Positions 12,942-23,745 of a DNA stretch of 64,000 nucleotides are shown here, in pieces. A model generated the notes under the pieces. It searched no databases. It had not been told where the DNA came from and saw nothing but the letters and a program-made list of their open reading frames with translations. Numbering within the stretch: the stretch's first letter is position 1; the number at the start of each line of letters is the position of its first letter. The stretch lies in contig VIIQ02000830.1 of assembly GCA_007449985.2 (NCBI GenBank), forward strand, positions 186,001 through 250,000, given 5' to 3'. The translations under genes and the position numbers were made by a program. This stretch comes from Desmodesmus armatus (lineage: Eukaryota > Chlorophyta > Chlorophyceae > Sphaeropleales > Scenedesmaceae).

Positions 12942-15250
12942 CAGGTCCATCGTGTCTGCCGTCAAGTGGGGCCGCAACGTATACAGCAGCGTCACAAAGT
13001 TCCTGCAGTTCCAGCTGACCGCCAACGTGGTGGCGCTGGTGACGGCAGCAGGTGGTGCCCTGGCGCTGCGCTCCTCACCCCTGTCGGCGGTGCAGATGCT
13101 GTGGGTGAACCTGATCATGGACAGCCTGGCCAGCCTGGCTCTGGCAACTGAAGCACCCACAGGTAGGGTAGACCCTGACCATTATGACGATTACGTAGAC
13201 GAGCCTGCAACAACGTGTGGTCTCCTTTGAAAACGTTTGCAGGGCAGCATGGGCGCAGAGCTGAGGACTTTAGGGGGCAGGTGGTGACGAATTCGACTGG
13301 AAAGTTGCCGACCAGATGGTAGCCAAGCCTTATTGTGTGCATTTACTGCCGCAGCCGCCTCTTGAAATGATGCCATCAGCACCCACATCTGCATATAAAT
13401 CCAAACATTGACTGTCCTGCTGCCGCAGAAAACATGCTGGACGAGCCCCCTCGTGTGCATTCAGTGCTGCCGCCGCCAATTGTAACGATGCATCAACACC
13501 TCAACTTGCACTTAACCAAACATCGACTGTACCGCTGCCGCAGAAAACATGCTGGACGAGCCCCCTCGTCAGCGTGACGGCCCCATCATCACCCCCACAG
13601 TAGCCAAGTCCATCGTAGGCCAGGCAGGCCTGCAGCTGACAGTCATGGCAGCCCTTCTGGGCCCCATGGGTGATGCCCTCACGCACCACACACCCACCGT
13701 CGCAGATGCAGCGGCAGCAGTGGCGGGGGCAGGGGCAGCAGTGGCGGATGCGGCTGTGGCTGTGGGTGTGGATGGTGCTGCTGCTGCTGCTGTTGTTGGC
13801 GGTGTTGATCGCGTGGAGCAGTACACGTTGGTGTTCAACAGTTTTGTGATGATGCAGCTGTTCAACCAGGTGAGGGAGGCTGCTGCTGCTGCTATGCATC
13901 ATATGTATCATGCATATCGTGCTGTCGTTGGCATCGTTGGGGATGTCATGATGGTGTGTTTGCTCTGCTGCCTCCTGCTGTGCCGCCTGGCTTGTTTTGT
14001 TCACAACACATGGGTTTTGCTACATCGGGGAGTGTGATTGGATTTGCTGCAGCTACTGCTATAAGCTGACTCTTCCTGCCTTTTGGCCTGCCTGCCCGCC
14101 CGCCCCCCTGTGTCTTGTGTTGTTGTACCTGTGCAGTTGAACAGCCGTAAGATCCATGACGAGCCCAACGTGCTGGAGGGTCTCAGCCAGCAGAAGCTGT
14201 TCCTTATCATACTGGGCCTGGAGCTGGGGCTGCAGGTGGGTTTGCCTGTGTCGAGTTGTACTATACTGTACTGAACTGCATGGTACTGTACTGTACTGTG
14301 CTGTACTGTACTGTACTGTACTGTACCTTACTGTAATGTTTGTTGTACTGTTCAGTGTCAGTGAGCGGGGTGGGTTCAGCAGCAGCCGACTGTTGTGGTG
14401 CTGATGTAATGTGTGGACAAACACATTGGTTAAGCATTGGAGCCTGACCTTGAACAGCAAGGTTGAATGGGTTGACTGGGTTGAATGGGTTGTGTGCGCA
14501 TGTGTGGCTCTGTATGGTGTGGATGGTGGGGCTACGGCCAGCTTCCTGCACAGGCTTGACTACATCATCGAGCCATTGTTGGAAGCTGGCAGGTGCCACC
14601 ATCTTCACTCTACAAAGACACACACGTACACCAGACATTCAAGCTTGCCGATCATGAACACGAACATCGTATAAAAAAATGTGCCAAAACCTGCACATCC
14701 GGCAGGATCTAGTCAGTTTGGGCTTTGGTGATGCTTGGATCGCTGGGTAACAGCTGGGGTGGGCATCAGTCCCAGGCGCGCCCTGCATAGGCTCAGTCTG
14801 CCGCTGACGCAATGCCCCTGACTGTAGCTGATGTGCTGCTGCTGTTGCTGGCTGCAGGTCGCTATTGTTGAGGCAGGCGGCCGTGCGTTCAGCACAGTGC
14901 CGCTCAGCGCCACTCAGTGGGCCGTGTGTGTTGGTTTCGGAGGCCTCACACTCCTGCTGCGGCAGGCGCTGCGGCTAGTGCCTACAGAGCCGCCACCACC
15001 CAGCAGCCCTGGCGGCAGCACTGGCAGCAGTGGCAGCAATGGCAGCAGCCGCCGGCAGCAATGGCAGCAGGGCGCTGTGGCAGCAGCGGGCGCGGCGGCG
15101 CAGGCGGCGGCTGCACTGCCGATGCGTGGGTTGAGGCTTGTGAAGGGGGCTGCCGCTGCTGTGGGGGGTCGGCTGAGTGGCGGGAAGGCAACAGCAGCAG
15201 TAGGGCAGCAGGACGCGAGCAGCTTGCAGCGAGAGCCTGCTCGCCGATGA
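4225..15250 (+). CDS. P-type Ca2+-transporting ATPase, P2B (ACA/PMCA) type
   Basis: Fifteen exons: about 4225-5390, 5715-5845, 6055-6262, 6574-6825, 7051-7229, 7735-8836, 9294-9446, 9918-10185, 10718-11133, 11451-11666, 12374-12546, 12945-13162, 13544-13869, 14137-14235 and 14858-15250. All junctions after the first exon are in phase. Motifs in order: actuator [12 protein letters not shown]4 [20 protein letters not shown]; phosphorylation site [10 protein letters not shown] (Asp near residue 647); [11 protein letters not shown] and [11 protein letters not shown], then [10 protein letters not shown] in the nucleotide-binding domain; [34 protein letters not shown]5-M6 [18 protein letters not shown]. 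This matches plant ACA and animal PMCA pumps. The protein would export Ca2+ from the cytosol. Large Ser/Ala/Gln-rich inserts follow the phosphorylation site and the TGDN motif. The first exon keeps frame only if one C is added to the C6 run at 4595-4600. With it the product is about 1766 residues and begins with an Arg/Ser/Ala-rich, acid-poor leader that could be a transit peptide. Start and targeting are uncertain; the enzyme identity is not. Confidence 0.9.
7381..7407 (+). repeat. Echo of ATPase exon 5 donor edge
   Basis: The segment gcagccatctgcag followed by gtgggcgcatg repeats the last bases of the exon ending at 7229 and its 5' splice site, about 160 bases into the intron. A more decayed version lies near 7518-7535. 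Confidence 0.65.
8846..8922 (+). repeat. Short tandem repeat in an ATPase intron
   Basis: Three imperfect copies of a 22-26-base unit built on gacttggagagcatgtgaatt follow the donor of the exon ending at 8836. They are intronic and have no coding meaning. Confidence 0.7.
9024..9260 (+). repeat. Two acceptor-edge echoes of ATPase exon 7
   Basis: Copies of the start of the real exon (9294) begin at 9024 and 9167, each right after an AG. They translate as [15 protein letters not shown] and [16 protein letters not shown], against [16 protein letters not shown] in the real exon. Both then share an unrelated tail (SLTADV) and a C-run and lack the downstream YVKGA segment, so neither can replace the real exon. 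Confidence 0.8.
10262..10455 (+). repeat. Donor-edge echoes of ATPase exon 8
   Basis: The exon ending LLALEDP with its donor at 10186 is echoed at 10262-10296 and again, more diverged, at 10364-10392. The second copy carries along about 65 bases of following intron (gcggcagctgctgggtcttg and on), matching 10209-10258. Confidence 0.75.
12072..12135 (+). repeat. Decayed acceptor-edge echo of ATPase exon 11
   Basis: The segment aggctgtaaaggcgctgcgg resembles the start of the real exon at 12374, 300 bases upstream of it. The reading frame has decayed, but the exon start and its preceding AG are recognisable. Confidence 0.65.
13417..13475 (+). repeat. Acceptor-edge echo of ATPase exon 13
   Basis: Polypyrimidine, AG and the first 25-27 bases of the exon that really starts at 13544 (encoding ENMLDEPPR) occur here almost unchanged, about 110 bases upstream. 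The copy then diverges. Confidence 0.8.
14258..14335 (+). repeat. TACTG pentanucleotide microsatellite
   Basis: Imperfect tandem tactg/tactgtac units fill the start of the last ATPase intron just after the donor at 14236. Confidence 0.85.
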
Positions 15251-18200
15251 TGCCGTAACAATAAGGTCATGAGGGTGAGGCATATGGCGCATGTGCCAAT
15301 TTGTGGTTGGCTACACCCCCTGCGACAACTCAGGGTGTGAGTGATGCTTGTACTGCCGACTTGTTTGTGTGAGGTGTGCAACGAAACTTCATATGTGTCA
15401 CTGCGATGGCACGTGTTCAGGGCATTTTGCAAGGGCGCCTGCTTGCCCATCAGTTTTGCATCCCCAGTTGCAAGGTTCCGCATGCGTGGTGATTGTTGGG
15501 CTGACAGTGGCATTGATTTGCACGGGCCGTGTGGGGTTTTGGGCGGCTGGTGTGTGCCTTTTTGACTGGCGTTGTGTGTGTGTGGGGGGGGGGCACCAGC
15601 ACCGCATGCTGGCATGTAGGGACCTTGTGCTGGGGTTGAATGCAGGAGGTGTTGGTGTTATCAAGGATCAACAGAAGTTATGCAGCAGCAGCAGCAGCAA
15701 GGGTGTCACCGACTTGGGGTGTTTCATGCCTGTACATGCATGCAGTACTAGTGATGTGCCGTGTGGTGTACTGCTTGCCTTTTTGGGTGGCAGTCAGCAC
15801 GCAAACCTCCGCTTCTCCCTCTCAACTTTTCAGGCCCACCCCAGGCAGCAGGTAGTGAAATCACAGCTGGGTGGTACTTGGTGCAACAAATGTGTGATGG
15901 GCGTGTGTGCGAAAGGTAGCCTACTCCAGCATTTGTGTGTGGCAGGGTGCCCAGTCAGGCCCGCAAAGAGATTTGCTTGGCCCCTGTGTACTTTGGGTCA
16001 TGTTTTGGGGTCATGTTTGCATGTTGCGTCACCTGCAAGGCTGCGTGCAGATGCATATGCCTGGCTACTGTTTGTGTCTGACGCACCTGCCCTGCCATGT
16101 AGTCATGTCCATCCTTACTACTACTTCCATCCTGCATCACCACAAACATGTTCAGGTTTTGCAAGGCGCCGTGTTGCGGCAGGGCAACAGCACCCGTACC
16201 GATACTTCGCTTGGGCGAAGTGGTTGGCGCAACGGTGTTGTGTGTTATGCGTCCCATGCTAGGCTTGCAAAGCCTACTAGTCTAGGGCCTACCAATAGTA
16301 GGGCCTATGGTTCTTTTTGGATTGTTTGCAAACAGTCCAACGCATTTGCGTGCTTTTTGCTTTGGTGTTGCAGGTCAGGGCCGGTGACAGCTGTCTCCCT
16401 GGTCGTTTGAACGCAGGGTTGCGTGCAGGGTTCTTCTGTGCTTGGCATGTGCTGGGCTTTACTTCTTATGTTTCAGCGTGCTTTTTCTCGCGCTTTGGGA
16501 CTGCTTCCCAGCCACACATGGCTGGGCAGTAGCTTTTTGAGTCTCTTTTGGGAACAGCTCGGGTCAGTTGCCGCACTGCTTTGGCTGGCACCGGGCCTGT
16601 GCCAGGGCCCTAGGGCTCTCTCATAACAGCCCTGGTCAGGGTTCAGGGTTTTGCGAGCTGTGTCTGAGTGGCCTTATTCATGCCATGCTGCACTGTGGGC
16701 TGTGGCCTCCCTGTAAATATCCATGTGCAAGCCGTGGCACTCCATGTTGCCAGCAGGGTCTAATATGTGGCTGGTCAGCATGCGCCCAGCTTTGTTGCTC
16801 AGGAGATGGGTTGGCAGTGTTTAGGGCGCGGTTTTTCTTTCACCAGGGGGGGCGTAACCCACCGGCGGGGCGCTGTTGCCACGTTCAGTAGGGATGCCCG
16901 ATGAACAGGCCCGGGGTTGGTAAGTCCTTTTCAGGTGGCTGTTGGTGTCTGCTCAGGGTGGCACCTTGACTTGATCTGTTATTGTAACAACAAGCAACTT
17001 CAAGAGTTTGTTGGGGTGTCTGCTCACCCGTACTCCCCCTCGTGAGATGCAGAGGGTGACTGTGTTGAAAGTGGTTATTGCGAGGAAGTATGCGACCTAC
17101 AGTAAGGCAGAAAGCAGTAGGTATTTGATCAAGGGCAACACTGGAGTCTCCACAGCGCAGCAACCTTTGGCAGCCCCACTCCACAAGCGACTGAGCTGAC
17201 AGGAACTCGCCACCAAAGCTCAACTGCCCTGGTTGAAGTCAAGACCACACCCCGCTGCTGTTGTTGCCGCTGCAGCCTGATCGCCTGATCGCCCTTGCAG
17301 GAGCCAAACAAGGCTCAAAGGGCATAGCACTCCTCAAGAGACACATGCACCGGGCAAAAACAAAGCCACCTGAATATTAACCTGCCGCAGATTGAATCTG
17401 CAAAGCAACATGCTGCACTTGCAAGCCGATGCATCTCGTGACAGGCCTCCCAGCTGCAGCCCGGCAGAAGGCCATGTGACGCAAACAGAATGAAACATGG
17501 TGCGGCACCTGCAAGCCAAAGCAGCTGCATGGCACTCCTCTCACCAGGACCAACCATTAGTCCTGTTGAACAGGGTGTCACACCAGTGCGGCCTCACTTA
17601 CAATGCACCGTGCGGCATGGCATGCTCGAACAGACATGGCGTGGGGCGTCTGCAAACCCGGTGGTACCCGCATACCCACACACTGTACATCAGGGTGCTT
17701 CTCTGGCCCTGCTGGTGCAGCAGACGGCGCCTGGGTTGCACGCGGCGTGCTGCGCTGATTGCATGGCACCCACCAGCATGCCATACTATGTGTGCATCAC
17801 ATGCAGCCGCTGGGTAGGCCCCAGCCACCTCGGCAGCAGCACCGCGGTGGCAGTAGCACCGGCCCTGCACCCCCCCCCCCGCAAATGCCACTGTTTGGTG
17901 GTGCTTGGGAATTCTGCGCTTGCAGCTGCTGAGCTGCAGATGTTTTGGGTGTTTATATCCAATTTTGGGTGTTTATAATGTCTGATAACACTGCTTGGCA
18001 TGTTCACTCTCAGTCAAGCTGTAACACTGACGCACGTCAAGCATTTCAGAAGGAGGACGGGGGGAGAGAAAGGGGGGGGGGTGACAGGGGGCAGGGATAA
18101 GTTACTGCGAGCCTTGAAACCACTGAGTGGCCGCCTTTTTTCATATGGTGCCTGTCCCAGGCGAACCTGGGTCACAGGCAGGCGGTCAGCCCCTGTTACA

Positions 18201-19510
18201 GGACATCACTCCGCCAAGTTGTTTTTCCCCGAGTGCTCCGAAAGAGGGAATGGATAGATGAGTGGGCTTGCTTCCACTGTCACTGCCGCTGCTGGCTGGC
18301 AAGCCATGATACAAAACACATCACACCTGCAGCTGCTGCCCTGGGCAAGGCACACCCAGAGTCAAGCAGTGCGTAGCTTTTGCTGCCCCTTATGTGTGGC
18401 AAAGGGACAGCAGCAGTGATGTGGCAGGGGCAACCCCTGGACGGGTACACCGCAGTGTCCCTACCGCTCCGGAGGAGGCAGCCCAGGAGCATCCTACAAA
18501 CGAGCCCTGTTCAACTGCTTCTAGATTCCCCCTATGGGCGGGCCTTGCGCTTGCTCTTGCCTTGCACTCGTGCTTGTGACGACAGTAGAGCAGTAGAACA
18601 GGGCGGCTCTGCTTCTCGGCATGTAGCGCGAACTCTTCGGGAAGAGATAATGTGCCTGCAACAACAAAGGGTGAGCCAACCCGCACCTGAGGGAAGACCT
18701 CTGGTTTGCCGCGCTTGCTCTTGCGCTCGTTCTCTTGCTTGCGCTTGCTCTTGGAGGTTGCTTCAGGGTACAACTAAGCACTCGGAGCTCAGCACAATTG
18801 TGGGTGGGAGCGGCCAGCTGTGAGGGGATGTGGGGGGGGGGGGGCGAGCGGCAGTTCCTTGTAACAATGGTCAGTTGATGACAAAGGCGCACGGATGGCA
18901 GCTTTGTCCTTCAATTTTCGATTCACAGTACTTCCAGTATGGTTGAGGTCATCGCATGCTTCTGCTGACAGTCACGATTTGGCCGCCAAAGTTTCTGATG
19001 CAACCGTCGTCCAGGATAAGCTATACATCTGGCGATACCATGCAGATACAATCACAGTTAAGGCCTTTCTGAACATATCTCAAACCTGATCTTCCACCCA
19101 GGAATGTCCTGCTGCGCCGTGTAGCACTTTCAACCCAAGAAACCCAGTCACACTGCACAAGCCAAGCAGTGGGCTCAGGGTGCTACAGGTGCCGTCTGCA
19201 TGCTCCACCATGTCACACCCATTCACCCAATCACCCAAATTTGGGTTGTGACAACAGTGTTCAAACACTGGCAACAGCCAAGCCATCTGCTGCAGCTGCT
19301 GCCAGGCAGCACTGCTGCTGTCATCTCCCCCCCCCCTGCCTTGGGGCCCCGGATGACTAACGGCCGCCGATTCGCTGGCAGTCCATAAATATACTGAGCA
19401 CAATACAGACACTCTGTCCCAAGCACAGCCACACAACAATCTTACCAGTATCACCATAGATCTCCACACAAGCACACTGCTGCTCATAACAGCACACCCC
19501 CACAAGCCCA
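15251..19510. other. Long tail-to-tail intergenic region
   Basis: About 4.3 kb between the stops of the convergent ATPase and homoserine dehydrogenase genes. The longest open frame here (15348-16262, plus) is Cys/His-rich with no recognisable domain and no exon-like edges, so I do not call it a gene. A TGTAA motif at 16712-16716 could end a long ATPase 3' UTR. The segment near 17296-17330 recurs inverted near 45650-45690. A C/G-run lies at 18832-18845. A partial copy of the last exon of homoserine dehydrogenase lies at 19290-19385. Confidence 0.45.
19290..19385 (-). repeat. Decayed copy of the terminal exon of homoserine dehydrogenase
   Basis: On the minus strand this stretch reads PLVIRGPKAGGGEMTAAV, matching PLVIRGPGAGADVTAAGV of the real last exon at 19511-19813, with a C-run inserted. 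It lies downstream of the stop codon. Confidence 0.7.
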
Positions 19511-22500
19511 TCACGTGCGCGCACCCGCAGAGTACCTCAGCACTGCCAGTAGATCCCCAAACACACCAGCTGCTGTGACATCCGCCCCCGCCCCAGGCCC
19601 GCGGATGACTAACGGCGTCTGCGCAGAGTACCGCTCCGTAGTGAACACTATCATGTTCTCCGAGCCGGAGAGCTGCGCAAACGGATGGCTTGATGGGTAA
19701 TTCTGCACGCTGACACTGGCTGTGCCTGCGACCATGTCGACCTTGCCGACGTAGCGCATCACACAGCCAGCGTTGGCGGCGTCGGCAGCTTTTGCAGCCA
19801 TGTCAGCATCGTACTGCGGCACACAACAGCGGTGCAGGGACAAGTGTGCAGGCAAACAGCTTATAACTAATTTGCATTGCATTGCAAGGAAGGTGGTGTG
19901 GATGCGCAACATAACGATGGATAGACGCTACTTGTGCTGCTTGCAGTCGTCATCGACCAGCTGTCATCACACAGATACCTACAGTTATCAGCAACGTGAG
20001 ACAAAAGCTGCCACCGGCAGAACACAAAGGTGCTGGCAGCATTTCACTACCAGCCTTATCGGAAAAATGCTGGGCTGCAGGAAGAGCACATGTGGTGCAC
20101 AGCACACCAGCACACCCCCTCAGGTGCAGGCAACCCTCATCTGCAGCAGTCACTGTCACAGTACTGACTATCACTGGCAGTGCCTTGCTAAGACTGCAGG
20201 AAGAGCACAGCACGCCCCAACTGTATTGTTTCACCCCAGCAGCTGCAGGTACCCCTTTTACCTGTGGCAGCTGCTGCATGAAGTCCGTGACTGACAGTCC
20301 CTGCAGCGGTTGTGGCACCAAGCTGGACACCTGCAGGTCTGACAGGCCCAGCTGCAAGCCACACTCACGCGCCAGGATCACTACCTTGCGGGCGACGTCA
20401 GCACCTGCAGCAGCAGCAGCAGTAGCAGCAGCCGCCAGTGCATGATGAGGGGCAGCAGGACCAGCAGCAGCAGCAGCAGCAATGAGCGAGCAGCAGAATG
20501 AAAAGACGTAGTGTGTGGGCAGAAAGAAGTTCAGCAGATCAGAAGACAGCAGCAACAACGCGATGGCAAGGATGTGCTCTGTACAACCTGCCTCGCGGTC
20601 ACCACCACACACCCCACCCTGCGCACCTGAGAGGTCATCCCGTGGGTCCGGCTCTGTGTAGCCCAGCTGCTTGGCCTGTGACACTACATCACTGAAGGCG
20701 TCTCCTGGCCTGTATGCATAGGCGAACAGCGGTTGAAAAGCAATGGTGGACAGCCATGTGGCGACATGCTGTTATAACCAGTGCAAGTACTGCTGGCTAG
20801 GGTCGTCGATGGCCCAACCATGTTGAGCTGTATTGAAGTGAACTGATCTGAACTGAACTGAACTGTACTGGGCTGTGCTGACTGTACCCCAACGTAACTG
20901 TCCCTGATGAATTTCCCAGTGCTGAAGTTCATTACCTGTATGTGTTGAAGAGGTAGCTGAGAGTGCCGCTGAGAATGCCCTCTATGCTGACCACCCTGTC
21001 ACCACTGTCTAGAAGGTTTTTCAGGGTAGATATGACTGGCAGGCCGGCACCCACTGTGGCCTCATACATCCAGTGCTTGCCTGCATAGGTTATTGGGGGG
21101 GGGGGGGAGGGGGGGCCAGGGAGGGGGGAGGATGAAGTTGTCATGACAGACTATTGTGGTTGCAAGCACGGGGCCAAACATGGCCTGATACACCCAGTCT
21201 TTGCCTCCAACACAAGATAAGGATACCCTCTATGCTGACCACCCTGTCACCACTGTCCAACAGGTTCTTCAGGGTACTGATGACTGGCAGGCCTGCACCT
21301 ACTGTAGCCCCATACATCCAGTGCTTGCCTGCATTAGTGAGAGGAGGGGAGGGGGGAGGGGGGGAAGAGGGGGGGGGGGGGTGTGAGGTCGGCATTGCAG
21401 ACTACTGGGGGTGCAAGGGCGGGGCCAGGTGTGGAGTAAAACATCCAGTGTCTGCCTTTCACACAATACACAACAAGGTGAGTATACAGGCTATGCTGAC
21501 CACCTGTCACCACTGTCCAGCAGGTTCTTCAGGGTGGGTGCCCACTGTGGCCTCATGCATCCAGTGCTTGCCTGCAGGAGTTGAGAGAAGGGGGGGGGAG
21601 GGGGAGGAGGGGGGGGATGGGCAAGGGAGGGGGGAGGATGAGGTTGGCATGGTGACTGTTTGATTGCAAGGGTGGGGCCAGATGTGGCCCAACACATCCA
21701 GTGCTTGCCTGCGAGACAAGACAGGGATGCCCTCTATGCTGGCCACCCTGTCACCACTGATCAGAAGAGTTTTGGGGAGATGACTGGCAGGCTGGATGGA
21801 GGGGGGGGGGGGTTGGCATGGCGGACTGGGGTGGAGGACGGGGCAAGAGACGGCCTGGCGAACTTGTGTGGACGCAAGGCGCCACAAGGTGTGGCTTCAT
21901 GCATCCAGTGCTTGCCTGTAAACGGTATGTAGCCAATGCACGTGGTGAGAATGGTTGGGGTTAGAGCAAGGTGCACCCCGTGAGGGGGCAAAAGTGCAGA
22001 GGCCATCAGTAATTGCTGTGGTTGTATTTGGAATGTCAGAGGCAACAATCCAAATCCAACCACAGCAGTCACTGATGGCCTCTGCACTCTTTTCCCCTCA
22101 CCTTGTCCCACCGGCCACGGTTGTGCTTTTTCGCAGCTGGTATATGTCATGGGGGTCATTGCCCCCCCCCCCCCCCCCCGACACGGCCCAGCCTGACCTG
22201 ACGTGACATGTGCTGTGCTGCAGGTGCCGCAGCTGTGTGTAGCGCTTGCCCCCCCCCCCCCCCACACACACACACCCACTGCCCCAACCTGACCTGTGCT
22301 GTGCTGCAGCTGCCGCAGCTGTGTGTAGCGCTGCAGGGGCCCACTGCCCAGCTGCTTGTTGGGTGTGATGATATGAAGGCCCAGGTCCCCCAGCCAGTGG
22401 GTGTAGTGCTGTGGGAGGCTGTCTGAGGCAGTACAGTCCAGCAGTACACCAGCTGCTGTACCGCTGTACGCTGCGACGTGCTGTGCCAGGGCCTCAGGGT

Positions 22501-23745
22501 CTGCTGGGACACCCTGCATGATAGAGGGAAGCGGCACAAGACATCACAAATGATGGATATGATCAACCAACCAGCCTTTGCTGCAGAACCAGCCAGTTGA
22601 GGATGTTTGAGGATTTTTTGAGGATTTTTTTGAGGATTTTTTTGCTGAGAGGGTGTGATGCTGCTGCAGGTTGATGTGTGGTGCTGAGAGAGTAAGAATG
22701 AAGGGAAGGGTGCTGCCAAAGCCCCGGGGCCTGTCGAAACACCCTGCATGATGGGGTGGGCCATCCCCGGTGGAATACTAATGAGAGGGGAGGGCAGTAT
22801 GGGAGGAAGCCCTGACACGTCCGCTAAAAAAATTTGAATTTCAAATTTGCTGGGAACCTTACATACCATTTGGATGACCTGTTTGCATTACGAGGGCGTG
22901 CGGTACAGCAGACTTGGCCCACAGCCAGCCAGCTGCTTGGCTTGCCGCTGAACACGCCGGCAGCCGCTCTGGCATTCTGCTGCAATTGCTGGTGCTAGTG
23001 TTGGTGATGCTCTGTTGCTGAGGGGCGGTTATCAAAGCAACCCCTTTGTTCAATAGCTGCTGCGACTTCATGTAAAATACTGAGATGTGATAAAAGAAAA
23101 ATGAAAGAGGATGTAAAGTACCCTGGCGAGACAGCAGGCACTTACTTCAGCCAGTGCTGTGCGGTACAACAGACTTGGGCCTACCGTCAGTCAGCTGCTT
23201 GGCTTGCCGCTAGACAAGCTGCTAGCTATTGTCAGATTGCTGCGTATGCGTGTTCATGCTCTGCCGCTGAGAGGCGGTTATCAAAGCAACCCCTTTGTTC
23301 AATAGCTGCTGCAACTGGATGTATGATACTGAGATGTGCGAAAGGAAAAGAAAAAATAACGAGGATGTCAAGTACCTTAGCAAGCCAGCTGCCACTTACT
23401 TCAGCCAGTGCTGCTTGCCAGTCTGTTCCCTGCAGCGGTGTGTCACTGAGCAGCATCTTGCGGGAGTTGCTGACTGCAACCACGTGTGTAGCTACGTTCA
23501 ACCGCTCCCGAAGATAGGCCGTCTGTAGTCAAAAATGGGGTTTTGAGCATACAGGACATATCAGGACACAGGTACAGGTCAACTACTGCTGCTGGGCCAG
23601 CACAACAGCAGAGCCATGTCACTGCAGATTGGTTGCAAACCAGGAGCAGATTGCCAACCTGAGCGTTGATCTGACTCATCAACGCTTTCCCTATGAGTCC
23701 GACGCCGAATAGACCCACTGCAACGGACGTTGTTGCCGGCTGCAT
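19511..23745 (-). CDS. HSD: Homoserine dehydrogenase, monofunctional
   Basis: Converts aspartate semialdehyde to homoserine with NAD(P)H, the branch point to threonine, methionine and isoleucine. In plants this occurs in the plastid. Seven minus-strand exons join in phase: 23745-23659, 23522-23400, 22513-22294, 21080-20936, 20709-20627, 20404-20262 and 19813-19511, giving 367 residues. Motifs: Rossmann loop GLFGVGLIGKAL near the N-terminus; DCTASD; ITPNKQLGSG; EATVGAGLPVI; SIEGILSGTLSYLFNTY; LGYTEPDPRDDLSGADVARK with the catalytic Asp/Lys pair at its end; C-terminal TPLVIRGPGAGADVTAAGVF. Length and order fit the stand-alone enzyme of fungi and many bacteria. There is no aspartokinase domain, unlike the bifunctional land-plant enzyme, and no ACT domain. 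The start leaves no room for a clear transit peptide, so either another 5' exon exists or targeting is not obvious. Introns 2 and 3 are full of partial exon copies. Confidence 0.93.
21090..21920 (-). repeat. Acceptor-edge echo array of homoserine dehydrogenase exon 4
   Basis: Four or five partial copies of exon 4 (real copy 21080-20936) lie upstream of it in intron 3, at about 21225-21335, 21491-21575, 21690-21790 and 21890-21920, with a weaker one near 21170. The second still reads GKHWMYGATVGAGLPVISTL and on to SIEGI but lacks the SGTLSYLFNTY end and a matching donor. G-runs, which are C-runs on the coding strand, precede each copy. Confidence 0.85.
21966..22105. repeat. Foldback (inverted repeat) in homoserine dehydrogenase intron 3
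   Basis: Left arm about 21966-22031 and right arm about 22050-22105 are near-perfect reverse complements around a loop of about 20 bases. The inner 40 bases (from aaaagtgcagaggccatcag) match almost exactly. Confidence 0.85.
22200..22252 (-). repeat. Donor-edge echo of homoserine dehydrogenase exon 3
   Basis: The sequence around the exon 3 donor (22294) is repeated here with its C-run spacer. An echo of the exon's acceptor edge (accctgcatgat) also appears near 22740-22752. Confidence 0.7.
22890..23390 (-). repeat. Tandem duplication of about 240-260 bases in homoserine dehydrogenase intron 2
   Basis: Two copies, about 22893-23120 and 23158-23388, share long identical blocks such as gcggttatcaaagcaacccc. 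The second is flanked by the exon 2 donor context (cacttacttcagccagtgct), which occurs both at 23145 and at 23393. The unit therefore duplicated together with the splice-donor edge. Confidence 0.85.

Noticed and set aside
15348..16262. 304-codon plus-strand open frame after the ATPase gene
   Set aside because: Cys/His-rich translation without domain, signal peptide or exon-like borders. More likely 3' UTR or spacer.
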